Under the pieces are notes generated by a model that had not been told where the DNA came from, made no database searches, and worked only from the letters and a program-made list of their open reading frames with translations. From NCBI GenBank assembly GCA_938020525.1, contig CALIHW010000005.1, forward strand, positions 1 to 64,000: a stretch of DNA of 64,000 nt. The letters are read 5' to 3'. The position numbers were made by a program, and so were the translations under genes. This DNA comes from an uncultured Granulosicoccaceae bacterium. Lineage in GTDB: Bacteria > Pseudomonadota > Gammaproteobacteria > Granulosicoccales > Granulosicoccaceae. Shown here in pieces: positions 35,846 to 44,838 of this stretch; within the stretch, counting starts at the first letter, position 1, and each line of letters begins with the position of its first letter.

Positions 35846-37158
35846 TGATAATCCCGACTGGTATGGCCTGCGGCTTGTTGGTAGGGATCTTTCTGTTGCT
35901 CGTGTTGCTACGGGTACCTGTGGCTTTTGCTTTGGGGCTTGCAACTATTCCTATTGTTGTTCTCGACTTACGATTAACACCGTTCATTCTGATTGACAGA
36001 ATGTTCCAGTCGTACAATTCGTTTATCTTACTCGCCGTGCCGTTTTTTTTGCTTGCCGCCAATTTAATGAACTCCGGCAAGATCACGGATCGTATGATCG
36101 AGCTGGCTAAAGTAATGACAGGCTGGCTGCCCGGTGGACTTGGTCACGTCAATGTGGTTGTATCCATGTTGTTTGCAGGTATCTCCGGTTCGTCCACAGC
36201 GGATGCTGCCGGTTGTGGAAAGATTCTTATCCCCGCGATGAAGCGTGAAGGCTTTGATGCACGTTTTGCTGTAGCAATAACTGCTTGTTCATCAGTGATG
36301 GGGGTAATTATTCCGCCTAGCATCCTGATGGTGGTATGGGGTGGGGTAATGCAGATTTCGGTTGGAGCACTTTTTCTTGCCGGAGCGATTCCCGGTTTAC
36401 TTATCGGCCTTGCGCTGCTGTGTACGGTATATGGCTACGCTAAAGTCTATGGCTACCCAACGACCGGGCGGCCGACTTTTAAAGAATTCTGGAATGCCTT
36501 TTCCGGCGCCATACTGGCATTGCTGACGCCGGTATTTGTGGTAGGTGGCATTGTGGGTGGTATTGTCACACCAACTGAAAGTGCAATCATTGCAGCAGCC
36601 TATGCCATGATATTGGGTTTGTTTGTATATCGAACGGTCAGCTTTCGGGAACTTGGCCATATCTTTTACGATACCGGGCGTTTTGCCTCCATCTCTTTGT
36701 TTGCCATCGGCACAGCTACCGCGTTCGGGTGGTTGCTTGCTTACTACAAAGTACCACGACTCATTGTAGAGTGGCTGACGCTATTTAATGCAGGTCCTTT
36801 TGAAACCGGGCTTATAATCGCGTTGCTGTTTCTGTTATTTGGTCTGTTCATTGATGCTATTCCCACAATCATTATATTGGGAACCGTGTTAATGCCTGTC
36901 GCTGCAGGTGCGGGAATACACCCTGTGGTATTTGCGATTATTGGAATCATCTCATTGGCGTTTGGACTGGTGACTCCGCCGTATGGCTTGTGTTTACTGA
37001 TCTCCTCGGCAATCGGTGAGCTCAATGTTGTCCAGGTACTGCGGGATGTAGTTATTATATTGATACCGATGTTGATCATATTATTGTTAGTCATACTATT
37101 TCCTGAGTTAGCCCTCTGGCTTCCCAGGCAATTAATGCCTACCACTTTCTCGGGCTGA
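35842..37158 (+). CDS. dctM: TRAP transporter large permease
   Basis: A 438-residue DctM protein with about 12 membrane helices and the family motifs LAVPFFLLAANLMNSG, MLFAGISGSSTADAAG and ITACSSVMGVIIPPS. Starts ATGATG overlapping the dctQ stop. It forms the sodium-driven channel with DctQ. Confidence 0.96.
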   Translation: MMIIPTGMACGLLVGIFLLLVLLRVPVAFALGLATIPIVVLDLRLTPFILIDRMFQSYNSFILLAVPFFLLAANLMNSGKITDRMIELAKVMTGWLPGGLGHVNVVVSMLFAGISGSSTADAAGCGKILIPAMKREGFDARFAVAITACSSVMGVIIPPSILMVVWGGVMQISVGALFLAGAIPGLLIGLALLCTVYGYAKVYGYPTTGRPTFKEFWNAFSGAILALLTPVFVVGGIVGGIVTPTESAIIAAAYAMILGLFVYRTVSFRELGHIFYDTGRFASISLFAIGTATAFGWLLAYYKVPRLIVEWLTLFNAGPFETGLIIALLFLLFGLFIDAIPTIIILGTVLMPVAAGAGIHPVVFAIIGIISLAFGLVTPPYGLCLLISSAIGELNVVQVLRDVVIILIPMLIILLLVILFPELALWLPRQLMPTTFSG

Positions 37159-37177
37159 TTTTCTGCACTCCAATATA

Positions 37178-37424
37178 ATTAGCAGGGGAGAACGAAAGGC
37201 TACACAAGACTCGATGGTGGGGGGCATACGGTTTTGAACCCGGCGCCAGGTATACCGGTACGATGGTTCTTGAAAGGCTTGCGGGTGGAGTAATAATTTC
37301 AGGATCTTTAAGTCAGGGTGGGGAAATACTCAGTGAGTTCTCATTTACCGATGAGGGCAATGAGATTAACAATATCGGTATGCCGGCCTTTCACGTCAAT
37401 GGCAAGATGTTTGGCTATTCATAG
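37178..37424 (+). pseudogene. C-terminal fragment of an unknown beta-rich protein
   Basis: From a stop just before 37178 to TAG at 37422-37424 runs an 81-codon frame of coding character: WWGAYGFEPGARYTGTMVLE, then GGEILSEFSFTDEGNEI, then FHVNGKMFGYS. No start lies before the conserved-looking part. It resembles a jelly-roll carbohydrate-binding or lyase end domain, so it may be a relic of a polysaccharide-degrading gene following the TRAP operon. Family not recognised. Confidence 0.4.
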
Positions 37425-37480
37425 AAGCCAGTTACACCGGACAATGGTCTGGACTTTAAGAATATAAAACTCGAGGTTCA

Positions 37481-37606
37481 ATGTTAAAAAGACTGCGAAA
37501 GGCCCCGAATCTTGTTGTTGAGATAGCACTTACGGTTTGTGTGGTGGTGGCAGTAAAATGGCAGATTCTGTTGACAACACCTCATTTCACCGTGTATGCA
37601 CGGTGA
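37481..37606 (+). CDS. Possible 41-residue membrane peptide
   Basis: ATG 37481 with GAGG four bases upstream opens a 41-codon frame: basic start MLKRLRKAP, then a hydrophobic stretch LVVEIALTVCVVVAVKW. Its end coincides with a 10-bp stem-loop (37585-37608). Could be a small membrane peptide or chance. Confidence 0.3.
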   Translation: MLKRLRKAPNLVVEIALTVCVVVAVKWQILLTTPHFTVYAR

Positions 37607-37608
37607 AA
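37585..37608. other. Perfect 10-bp stem-loop
   Basis: TTTCACCGTG / CACGGTGAAA with a TATG loop, overlapping the end of the short ORF. No T-run on either side, so not a standard terminator. Confidence 0.5.
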
Positions 37609-37710
37609 ATGGATATTTATAGTGTGTGCGGCAATAAATACCTTGTAATTCATACAATAACCTCCACAATACAGGAATAGGCGATAAATATTGCCTTTGT
37701 TGTTGTGTCC

Positions 37711-37776
37711 AGGTTTTGACTGCACCCAGTTTTTAACTGTACCCGGTTTTTGACTGCACCGGTTTTTACTGCACAG
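37711..37776. repeat. 16-17-bp tandem array upstream of the cold-shock gene
   Basis: Four degenerate units: AGGTTTTGACTGCACCC, AGTTTTTAACTGTACCC, GGTTTTTGACTGCACC and GGTTTTTACTGCACAG. The array ends 75 bases before the csp start and may fall within its 5' leader. Confidence 0.85.
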
Positions 37777-37851
37777 AGAACAACGCACTACCGATTGCAA
37801 TGGTGATAACGACGGTAGTTTTTGATTTTCACCACAATATAGAGTGTAGGT

Positions 37852-38058
37852 ATGAGTAAAGGTACAGTTAAGTGGTTCAACGCTGATAAAGGTTTTGGAT
37901 TCATCACACCGGAAGATGGCGGCAAAGATTTGTTTGTTCATCATTCTGAAATTGAAGCCGGTGGTGGCTACGCAACTTTGAACGACGGCCAAGCCGTAGA
38001 GTTTGAAGTTGGTCAAGGCGAAAAAGGTCCTTGCGCTAACAAAGTACAGGCTGTTTAA
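37852..38058 (+). CDS. Cold-shock protein (CspA family)
   Basis: A 68-residue OB-fold protein with both RNA-binding motifs, KGFGFITP and DLFVHHSEI. Such proteins act as RNA chaperones. It has its own terminator, so it is a single-gene unit. The 5' leader contains a tandem array rather than an obvious cold-box; translation signals before ATG are weak. Confidence 0.96.
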   Translation: MSKGTVKWFNADKGFGFITPEDGGKDLFVHHSEIEAGGGYATLNDGQAVEFEVGQGEKGPCANKVQAV

Positions 38059-38098
38059 CAACTGCTGCTAACACCAGGATGAAAGTCCTGCTGTTACT

Positions 38099-38125
38099 AA
38101 AGCCGTAGCTTTTTGCTGCGGCTTT
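38099..38125 (+). terminator. Intrinsic terminator of the cold-shock gene
   Basis: AAAGCCGTAGC / GCTGCGGCTTT, an 11-bp stem with one G:U pair and a TTTTT loop, followed by TTT, 40 bases past the stop. Confidence 0.88.
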
Positions 38126-38335
38126 TTTATTTTTAAACGGATTTTTTCCTGGTTGGTTCCGCTAGAGGATGCAGTCCTGCATTTCATCGCTGCACTGGAT
38201 ACCCACTAGTAGATTGGAGTGAATTCCGTACAACCCACCTGTCGGGCGCGAATTTTCCCGCTCCACGCCTTGCTGTGCGCTCTCAAATGCCGGTAAAGTG
38301 ATACACTTTATTCGTTGAATGCTGGAAGGCACGCC

Positions 38336-38605
38336 ATGGTTACCTCTATTATTCTGTTGACCACAGATCGATTGAAAGTAAATGAAGTAGCTGAAAAGCT
38401 GACCCAGGTGGAAGGGATTTCCGAGGTTTATTCGGTGAGTGGTAACTACGATCTGGTGGCGATTGCGCGCGTGGCAAATAACGATGCACTGGCAAGTATG
38501 GTTACCAACAGTTTTGTTGAAATCGATGGTATTGAAACCACCGACACCATGCTTGCATTTAAGGCCTACTCCAAACACGATCTAGAAGCCATGTTTTCCG
38601 TTTAA
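38336..38605 (+). CDS. Stand-alone Lrp/AsnC ligand-binding (RAM) domain protein
   Basis: An 89-residue protein consisting only of the alpha/beta effector domain of Lrp/AsnC regulators (VAEKLTQVEGISEVYSVSGNYDLVAI), without the DNA-binding helix-turn-helix. ATG 38336 is preferred over an upstream in-frame start because GGAAGG lies 7-8 bases before it. Such proteins form rings and may modulate full-length Lrp proteins or bind amino acids. Confidence 0.9.
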   Translation: MVTSIILLTTDRLKVNEVAEKLTQVEGISEVYSVSGNYDLVAIARVANNDALASMVTNSFVEIDGIETTDTMLAFKAYSKHDLEAMFSV

Positions 38606-38650
38606 CCGTTCGACGAATCTTGTCCTGATGTGCGTGTTGGCCTTGGCAAT

Positions 38651-39538
38651 TTAGACATTCTTATTTGCCTCTCTAAGGCCTGTGTATCCCTGCATCAGTA
38701 CGGCGATCAAAACTATCGCGCCCCCTATGAGTGTATTGGTGGCCGGGATTTCGTTCACCACCCACCAAACCCACAGTGGTGATAGTGCAGTTTCTGACAG
38801 GCTTAACAAAGGTATTTGAGCCGCAGGAACGCTTTTGGAGCCCAGAGTTATAAAAATAAATCCACAGCCGACCTGTACGCTACCGAGGCAAATTGCTATC
38901 AATAAGTCTCGACCAGAGATAGCAAGATTGTCCGCAAGTGGTAGTAACATGGGAAGGCACATAATCGCGGCGAACAAGCCTGCCAGGGCGGTAGGTGCCA
39001 TCATGTCGCGCTGTGGTCCCAGGTATCGCAACAATACAACAAAAAACGCAAATGCCACGACTGCACAGAGTGCGAACAGAATACCGGTGACATCACTTGC
39101 GTCGACACCGCCTGAAACCATTACGCAGACACCAGCAATAGCCAGCGCCATTGCTGCCCAGGTTAGAGCTCTTAGGGGTTCACTAAGAACAAAATAAGCT
39201 AGCACTCCGGCGACAACCGGGCCTGTGCTTAGCAACAGCACCGTGTTCGCAACACTGGTATTAAACAGGCTAAGCAGGTAGCAAATAAATCCGATTGCCA
39301 GTAGTAGTGATACCAATAGATCAATGGCTTTGATTTTCAGGAACTGTTTTTTAAAGGATCGCCGGTCTCGAGCTAACACGAACAATGTAACTGTCGCTGT
39401 GAATATCAATGAGCGATAAAACAATATAGTCCAGGGGCTCGCCTGATCTACAAATCGAACCAGCAGTCCGCCAGTACTTAGAAATACGCCCGCAAGGACG
39501 ACGTATAGTACGCCCTTGGAATAGGTTTGGTCATTCAA
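38651..39538 (-). CDS. DMT-superfamily EamA transporter
   Basis: A 295-residue inner-membrane protein with ten predicted helices in two EamA halves (first: GVLYVVLAGVFLSTGGLLVRF; second: VTGILFALCAVVAFAFFVVL, each quoted in part). Family members export amino acids or metabolites. No context clue to substrate. Confidence 0.92.
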   Translation of the reverse strand: MNDQTYSKGVLYVVLAGVFLSTGGLLVRFVDQASPWTILFYRSLIFTATVTLFVLARDRRSFKKQFLKIKAIDLLVSLLLAIGFICYLLSLFNTSVANTVLLLSTGPVVAGVLAYFVLSEPLRALTWAAMALAIAGVCVMVSGGVDASDVTGILFALCAVVAFAFFVVLLRYLGPQRDMMAPTALAGLFAAIMCLPMLLPLADNLAISGRDLLIAICLGSVQVGCGFIFITLGSKSVPAAQIPLLSLSETALSPLWVWWVVNEIPATNTLIGGAIVLIAVLMQGYTGLREANKNV

Positions 39539-39546
39539 CTAGATTG

Positions 39547-39933
39547 CTAATCGAAGCTGAGTTCAAAGCCATTATTGATTACAAAAGGAGCGCGAAAGTC
39601 CTCTCCGAGGAAGTAGTAGATATTCTGTTCTTCATCATGAGCAATGTTGAAGCAGCCGTAGTCTTCTTTGTTCCATAAGCCTGTCCAGCTTGAGCAGTAC
39701 TGGTCGTTTTCTATTTTGTACCGCGCCTCCGACGGTTTTTCATCGCCAGTTTTTATCCAGAGAGTTAGCCCGGATTCGGAGAAATACTGTCTTGTTTCTA
39801 CACCGTAGTGGATTCCCTTAATTGTCGCCCCGGTCAGGAGGTCTGTTATCTGTTGGCTAGTCAGATTCTTCTCAGCGGCGAACAGTGGGGTGCCTAGCAG
39901 TGATGTGGCTAGTGCAAGCGTCAGTTTTTTCAT
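39547..39933 (-). CDS. Periplasmic protein of unknown function
   Basis: A 128-residue protein with a signal peptide (cleavage after LFAA). ATG 39933 has GAGGAG 8 bases before it, better than an upstream start. The mature part has two Cys (YCSSW, YGCFNIA) that may form a disulfide and a stretch resembling small DUF995-type proteins (ITDLLTGATIKGIHYG and YYFLGEDFRAPFVI). Eight bases separate it from the EamA gene downstream. Confidence 0.75.
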   Translation of the reverse strand: MKKLTLALATSLLGTPLFAAEKNLTSQQITDLLTGATIKGIHYGVETRQYFSESGLTLWIKTGDEKPSEARYKIENDQYCSSWTGLWNKEDYGCFNIAHDEEQNIYYFLGEDFRAPFVINNGFELSFD

Positions 39934-39989
39934 TTGAGAAACTCCTCGGTTTATTCGAATTACCAAGATCAATATAACAGGTTCAGCAG

Positions 39990-41060
39990 TTAGTATTTAC
40001 GCACGCCTTCTTCAGGTGCGGCGCGTGGTACCAGTGCTCTGACAAGGCTTGTCATATCCAGAATACCAACGGGTTGGTTGTCTTGCATAACAACGTAGGA
40101 GTGAGAAGTGTCACCGCCAGAGCGGGCAATCATGCTCTCCAGTGTGTCGTCGTAGTCTACTTCACCGTGCGCATTATCTGGAATCGGTCCGTTCAGAGGA
40201 GTCATGATCGAACGCACTCTTAATACGCGTGCTCGATTAATATCGCTGACGAAATCTTCAATATAAGGGTCAGCGGGGTGAAGCAATATGTGTTGCGGCT
40301 CTCCCTGTTGTACAACGTAGCCGTCTTTTAGAATAACCAGGTGATCTGCGAGTTTCAATGCCTCGTCGAGATCGTGCGATATAAAGACAATCGTCTTGTG
40401 TAATTCCTGTTGTAGCTCCAGTAACAAGTCTTGCATGTCTGTACGAATTAGAGGATCCAACGCCGAGAATGCTTCATCCATTAGCATTATCGGGGAGTTA
40501 GAGGTTAGTGCCCGCGCAATGCCAACGCGCTGCTGCATGCCACCGGATAACTGATGCGGGTAATGATCTCCATAGCCGTCAAGACCTACGCGTTTTATCC
40601 ATTTGTCTGCTTCTTTATGGTACTCGCGTTTAGAGACCCCGCGTACCTTGAGTGTAGTGCCGGCGTTTTCGAGTACCGAGCGATGGGGAAGCAGGGCGAA
40701 CTTCTGAAACACCATGGACATTACCTGGCGTCGAAGTTCTCTTAGTTTGTCTTCGTCGTAAGCGAGGACATCTTCTCCATCAACATCTATTTGTCCGGCA
40801 GTCGGTTCAATTAACCGGTTAAGGTGTCGTATCAGTGTTGATTTTCCGGAGCCGGAAAGGCCCATAACCACAGTGATATCACCCGCCCGCATGTCAACGT
40901 TAATGTCTCTCAAGCCAAGCACATGGCCGTGCTCGCTGAGTAAATCTGCTTTGGATGTTCCATCATAAACGTGCTGCAGAGCGCTAGCGGGATCCAACCC
41001 GAAAATTTTATACAGGTTACGGATTGAGACTTTGATATCGCCATTCATAAGATCAGACAC
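39990..41060 (-). CDS. proV: Glycine betaine/proline ABC transporter ATPase
   Basis: A 356-residue ProV/OpuAA-type ATPase: Walker A GLSGSGKST, Q-loop VFQKFALLPH, signature LSGGMQQR, Walker B MLMDEAFSALD, and C-terminal CBS-like region (about 280-345) that in relatives senses ionic strength. The family insertion ADLLSEHGHVLGLRDINVD near residue 37 is present. Start at GTG 41060 or ATG 41048. Last gene of the proXWV set. Confidence 0.95.
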   Translation of the reverse strand: MSDLMNGDIKVSIRNLYKIFGLDPASALQHVYDGTSKADLLSEHGHVLGLRDINVDMRAGDITVVMGLSGSGKSTLIRHLNRLIEPTAGQIDVDGEDVLAYDEDKLRELRRQVMSMVFQKFALLPHRSVLENAGTTLKVRGVSKREYHKEADKWIKRVGLDGYGDHYPHQLSGGMQQRVGIARALTSNSPIMLMDEAFSALDPLIRTDMQDLLLELQQELHKTIVFISHDLDEALKLADHLVILKDGYVVQQGEPQHILLHPADPYIEDFVSDINRARVLRVRSIMTPLNGPIPDNAHGEVDYDDTLESMIARSGGDTSHSYVVMQDNQPVGILDMTSLVRALVPRAAPEEGVRKY

Positions 41061-41075
41061 TTGGGCTTAACTCGC

Positions 41076-42107
41076 TTAAGTTTTCTGTGCGGCATTGACA
41101 CGGTTAAGTGCAGCCTTGGTGACACGGTCAAGAATTATCGCGAGCAGCACGATACCAAACCCGGATACCAATCCTACACCCAGCTCAAGATTACGAATGC
41201 CCCGTAGTACCAGAACACCAAGGCCCGGTGCTGACACCAGTGATGCAATGACTACCATAGCGAGACTCATCATAATGGTCTGATTGATACCGGCCATAAT
41301 GTTAGGCAGTGCCAGTGGAATCTGTACGCCAAAAAGTTTCTGTCGATCAGTCATGCCGAAAGAGTGTGCAGCTTCGATGACATCTTCATCGACCAGTCTA
41401 ATGCCCAGGTCAGTCAGTCGGATGACAGGCACAATGGCGTAGAGAATAATCGCAATACCGTAAAGCTTGGGCTCGGTAATAGAAAATAAGAATATTAGTG
41501 GTATCAAATATACAAACGGCGGCAGCGTTTGCAACATATCGAGTATTGGGATCACTATTCGCTGCATCCGGTCACTGCGTGACATGGCGATACCAATTGG
41601 CACACCCAACAACACACATAAAAACGCGCAGACGTAGATCACTGCAAGGGTTTGCATGGCGTGATCGTAGTGATCAATAAAAGCCAGAAACGCCAGGCAT
41701 CCTAAAACGAAGGCAATCAGTTTCCACGACTTGGAGGCCAGATACACAACCAGTCCGAGGACCGGAAACATTATCCACCAGGGTGTTGCCTCGATGGTTG
41801 AGAGAGCGAATTCCAGAAGCCAGCTAAGTGGTTGTGTGATGGGATCAAGTACAAAGCGAAGCGCGCCTTTGATAGCGAGAAATCCGTCTTCTACTCCCTT
41901 GGTGACATCGCGTGACTGACCAATCGAACCGCAAGCTTTGTGTAATTCATCGAGCGATGGAAAAGGAATATTAATTCCTGATTCTTCTTTTTTGACTCCG
42001 GCTTTTGCAAGCAGGTCTGCCATTGAGACAGGGCCATCTGCAGTTTTACCGGCATCACACCAGTCTCGCAGGCCAATTTTGTCAAAAAAGGAATCATAGT
42101 AAGCCAT
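41076..42107 (-). CDS. proW: Glycine betaine/proline ABC transporter permease
   Basis: A 343-residue ProW-type permease with a long hydrophilic N-terminus, about seven helices and the coupling loop DVIEAAHSFGMTDRQKLFGVQ. AGGA lies 10 bases before ATG 42107. Confidence 0.94.
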   Translation of the reverse strand: MAYYDSFFDKIGLRDWCDAGKTADGPVSMADLLAKAGVKKEESGINIPFPSLDELHKACGSIGQSRDVTKGVEDGFLAIKGALRFVLDPITQPLSWLLEFALSTIEATPWWIMFPVLGLVVYLASKSWKLIAFVLGCLAFLAFIDHYDHAMQTLAVIYVCAFLCVLLGVPIGIAMSRSDRMQRIVIPILDMLQTLPPFVYLIPLIFLFSITEPKLYGIAIILYAIVPVIRLTDLGIRLVDEDVIEAAHSFGMTDRQKLFGVQIPLALPNIMAGINQTIMMSLAMVVIASLVSAPGLGVLVLRGIRNLELGVGLVSGFGIVLLAIILDRVTKAALNRVNAAQKT

Positions 42108-42167
42108 TTCTATATGTCCTTAATCCTGCATCAGGTCGTGTACAAAAGTAATGAGTAGATAACAAAA

Positions 42168-42192
42168 CATCGGGCGAAAAATGCGCCCGATG
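42168..42192 (-). terminator. Stem-loop between proX and proW
   Basis: Perfect 9-bp repeat CATCGGGCG / CGCCCGATG with a 7-base loop. On the minus strand it is followed by TTTTGTT, giving terminator form inside the proXWV operon. Confidence 0.75.
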
Positions 42193-42242
42193 CAACAACG
42201 CTCTTAGCGATTAAATAACCAAATGGTCTATTTAACCAATGT

Positions 42243-43217
42243 TTATTTGATAAGTGCTGAGAGCTTTTCCTTTGCTTCATCGCTAACCCAGCCAGACCAT
42301 ACATCTGAGTGGTTCGACAAGAAGTGTACGGCAGCTTCTTCCGCAGAGGCGCTGTTGTCATCCTGCCATGCCAGGGTGCTGTTCAGAATGTCGATATCGA
42401 AACTGATTGTACTCATTAGTGTCGCAATATCCGGCTCACGCTCTGCTAGTGCTGATGTAGCGACTGTCAACACAGGTGCTGGTGGGAAATCAGATACACC
42501 GGGTGTTGCGCTATCTTTGTTGCCGTTCTCTTTGTGGATGGCTTCGTCAATATCACCGATCTTGACCTGCACCATGGGGTATTTACCCAGTACGGCAGTC
42601 GGTGCCCAGTAGTAACCGAACCATGGTTTTTTATCTTCGTAAGCTGACGCGATTGAAGTACCCAGAGTTTCGCCTGATCCGTGATCAAAGACTTCCATCT
42701 TGTCGCGCAGGCCAAGGGCTGTAATGATGTTATCGTTAACGTTGCGGCAACCCCATCCATCAGGACAGTTGTTGAAAGTACCGCCAACAAGTTCAGGGTT
42801 AGCCATCACACCTTCGATGGTGGTTAGTTCAGGGTTAGATTCTGCAAGGTATGCAGGAATCCACCAGCCTTCAACCCCACCGGGATTGAACACTTCAGCT
42901 AAGCGCTTAACTTTGCCGTCAGCTTCAAGCTTTTGATAGACATCACCGGTTGAGTTCAGCCACAGTTCCGTGACAATGTCGGGCTCGCCGTTTTCTGCCA
43001 GTGAAGCAACAGAGGTAGTTGTTGCAGAGGGTACTTTTTCTACAGTACAACCATAGCCTTGCTCCATCAGGAACTTGGATACTTCAGTGATGATCTGGGA
43101 AGATGCCCAGTTCATTTCGGTAATAGAAACCTCACCACAATCAGCGAATGCAGGAGATGCTGTAGACATCGCGGCTGCAGCGGCTAAGCCGGCAGCAAGT
43201 TTAAGAAACCTTCTCAT
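42243..43217 (-). CDS. proX: Glycine betaine/quaternary amine-binding protein
   Basis: A 324-residue OpuAC/ProX-type binding protein. ATG 43217 with GGAGAAA before it starts a signal peptide (cleavage after AFA); the frame is open further upstream but without a signal. Binding-fold segments: ITEMNWASSQIITEVSKFL, DIVTELWLNSTGDVY, GWWIPAYLAE and KPWFGYYWAPTAVLG, with Trp residues likely to form the aromatic cage. Probably binds betaine-like compounds for the catabolic genes nearby. Confidence 0.93.
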   Translation of the reverse strand: MRRFLKLAAGLAAAAAMSTASPAFADCGEVSITEMNWASSQIITEVSKFLMEQGYGCTVEKVPSATTTSVASLAENGEPDIVTELWLNSTGDVYQKLEADGKVKRLAEVFNPGGVEGWWIPAYLAESNPELTTIEGVMANPELVGGTFNNCPDGWGCRNVNDNIITALGLRDKMEVFDHGSGETLGTSIASAYEDKKPWFGYYWAPTAVLGKYPMVQVKIGDIDEAIHKENGNKDSATPGVSDFPPAPVLTVATSALAEREPDIATLMSTISFDIDILNSTLAWQDDNSASAEEAAVHFLSNHSDVWSGWVSDEAKEKLSALIK

Positions 43218-43530
43218 ATTTTCTCCAGAAAGATTTATTAGCCCCGCTGTCCTTAGTACTACGAGACCCCGGGGTGGAGTGGACTCGCTCAAAATTCCTA
43301 CGGCGCACTATGTGCTTACCGCTTAAAACCCGAATAACTTAACCCAATTAACGTTTTGTCCTAACTACCGGGTGCGACTTTTGTGGACGTATTTGTATCC
43401 TATTTGCAGCTATGCGACCTATGTCGGCTTGTCAGAGACACTTGCTGGAAACATTTGCATTACCTGATTTGGATGAAGAGATAAAAGAGACTGGTGAGGC
43501 AGCTAAATGCAGAGCACACATCACCTGTGA
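43218..43530. other. proX leader / intergenic region
   Basis: About 310 bases between proX and the M24 gene, both on the minus strand. The part near proX contains the proX leader. I looked for a known riboswitch form and saw none; no clear gene. Confidence 0.4.
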
Positions 43531-44700
43531 TCAAATAACAGGCAACTCTTCTGGTGCCCTCTCAGTCAGCAGTCGTGCACCATCTGCAGTAATGACGATA
43601 TTTTCTTCGTGAACCATCATGAGCCCGTTGCCATAGGCAAGTGACGGTTCAATAGTCAGTACCATATTTTCCTTTAGCACCGTCTCATCGAAAATAGCGT
43701 GCGATGGCTGTTCGGTTAATTGCATGCCCAGTCCGTGACCTAGGCGCCCAATATCTCCGCCACTTTTATCGAGTTCTGCTATGACGGAAGACATCGATTC
43801 GAATAGATCACGGCAAGTGTTGCCAACGCGAGATGCATCAATACCTGCTTGTGTTGCGCGCCACAACACATCATAGGCTTGTTTTGCATCGTCGCTAGCG
43901 TGTCCTATGGCCCAGTTGCGATCAAAATCGCAGAAGTACCCATCCCATGTGCAACCGGTATCCATCATTAATACATCACCTGATTGAAGTGGCCTTTGCG
44001 ACGGTGGAGAAATAACATCTGCGTAACCACCTTGATCTGCAGCCCCAACGACGTAAGGTGAGTCATCTGCACCCTGACCTATGGCCGTGCGGCGGAACTC
44101 TCGAAACACGGTCTCGAGCGGCATGCCCTCTTTGGCAAAGTTGGGTACTTGTGCAAATGCATCTGAACCAACGGAGCAGATATAGCTGAGCTTTTCTATC
44201 TCTGCCTCTGACTTAACGATACGCAGGCTTTGCACAATACCTGTTGCATCTGCGATTTTTAGACCTGGAAGGGCTGCTATTAAACGCTCCCAGTCGCCCA
44301 ATGGCATTCTTAAAAAGGTCTCATGGCCTTTCATCACACCGATGGTTGCGGCATTTGATGCCAGTGGTGAAAGCAGGTCAGTGAGTAGACTAATACCGTC
44401 ATCAGTCGGTGCTGGTGCGCTCCAGGTGCGAACATCGTCGAGCCAGCTCTGACGCATTAATGCCGCACCTATCTCGGGGATGACAGCGATCGGCTTGCCT
44501 TCCAATGGTACAAACACAAACCATGGGCGCGTCGGGCTCTGCCAAAATAAAGTATGAAAGCCGGTAAAGTAGCGAACGTCGGGTTCGCTCATCAACAGGA
44601 TGCCGTCCAGACCGTCTATCGCCATTTTTTCTTGCGCGCTTTTTGTGCGGGTGCTGAATTCCGCTGATTTAAATCCACGTGCTGGTGCTTGAAGCTGCAT
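43531..44700 (-). CDS. M24-family metallo-hydrolase (pita-bread fold)
   Basis: A 389-residue enzyme of the Xaa-Pro peptidase/DddP/ectoine-hydrolase superfamily. The five metal ligands appear intact: Asp247 (MMDTGC), Asp258 (FCDFDR), His322 (GHGLGM), Glu351 (TIEPS) and Glu366 (HEENIVI). In this context (betaine uptake, EutA-like enzyme) it is more likely to hydrolyse a small amine derivative than to act as a peptidase. It is divergent from the dioxygenase operon across a 138-base gap. Confidence 0.88.
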   Translation of the reverse strand: MQLQAPARGFKSAEFSTRTKSAQEKMAIDGLDGILLMSEPDVRYFTGFHTLFWQSPTRPWFVFVPLEGKPIAVIPEIGAALMRQSWLDDVRTWSAPAPTDDGISLLTDLLSPLASNAATIGVMKGHETFLRMPLGDWERLIAALPGLKIADATGIVQSLRIVKSEAEIEKLSYICSVGSDAFAQVPNFAKEGMPLETVFREFRRTAIGQGADDSPYVVGAADQGGYADVISPPSQRPLQSGDVLMMDTGCTWDGYFCDFDRNWAIGHASDDAKQAYDVLWRATQAGIDASRVGNTCRDLFESMSSVIAELDKSGGDIGRLGHGLGMQLTEQPSHAIFDETVLKENMVLTIEPSLAYGNGLMMVHEENIVITADGARLLTERAPEELPVI

Positions 44701-44838
44701 GTAACTAGTCCAAATTTTTAGATCAATATCTCGTCATGGATGACATGGAAATCAAATCAAAACGACCTGCCGATATTGTGCGCTTGATTTTGATTAAATG
44801 TTGCTGTTATACAGCAGATAGTGCAGGAGAGGGTTGTC

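Noticed and set aside
43218-43530. Riboswitch upstream of proX
   Set aside because: I looked for glycine, SAM and similar conserved cores and saw none; only an unremarkable leader.
43531-44700. Naming this gene ectoine hydrolase (doeA)
   Set aside because: The metal site fits many M24 enzymes, and the N-terminal region does not match what I recall of DoeA; the partner doeB is absent.
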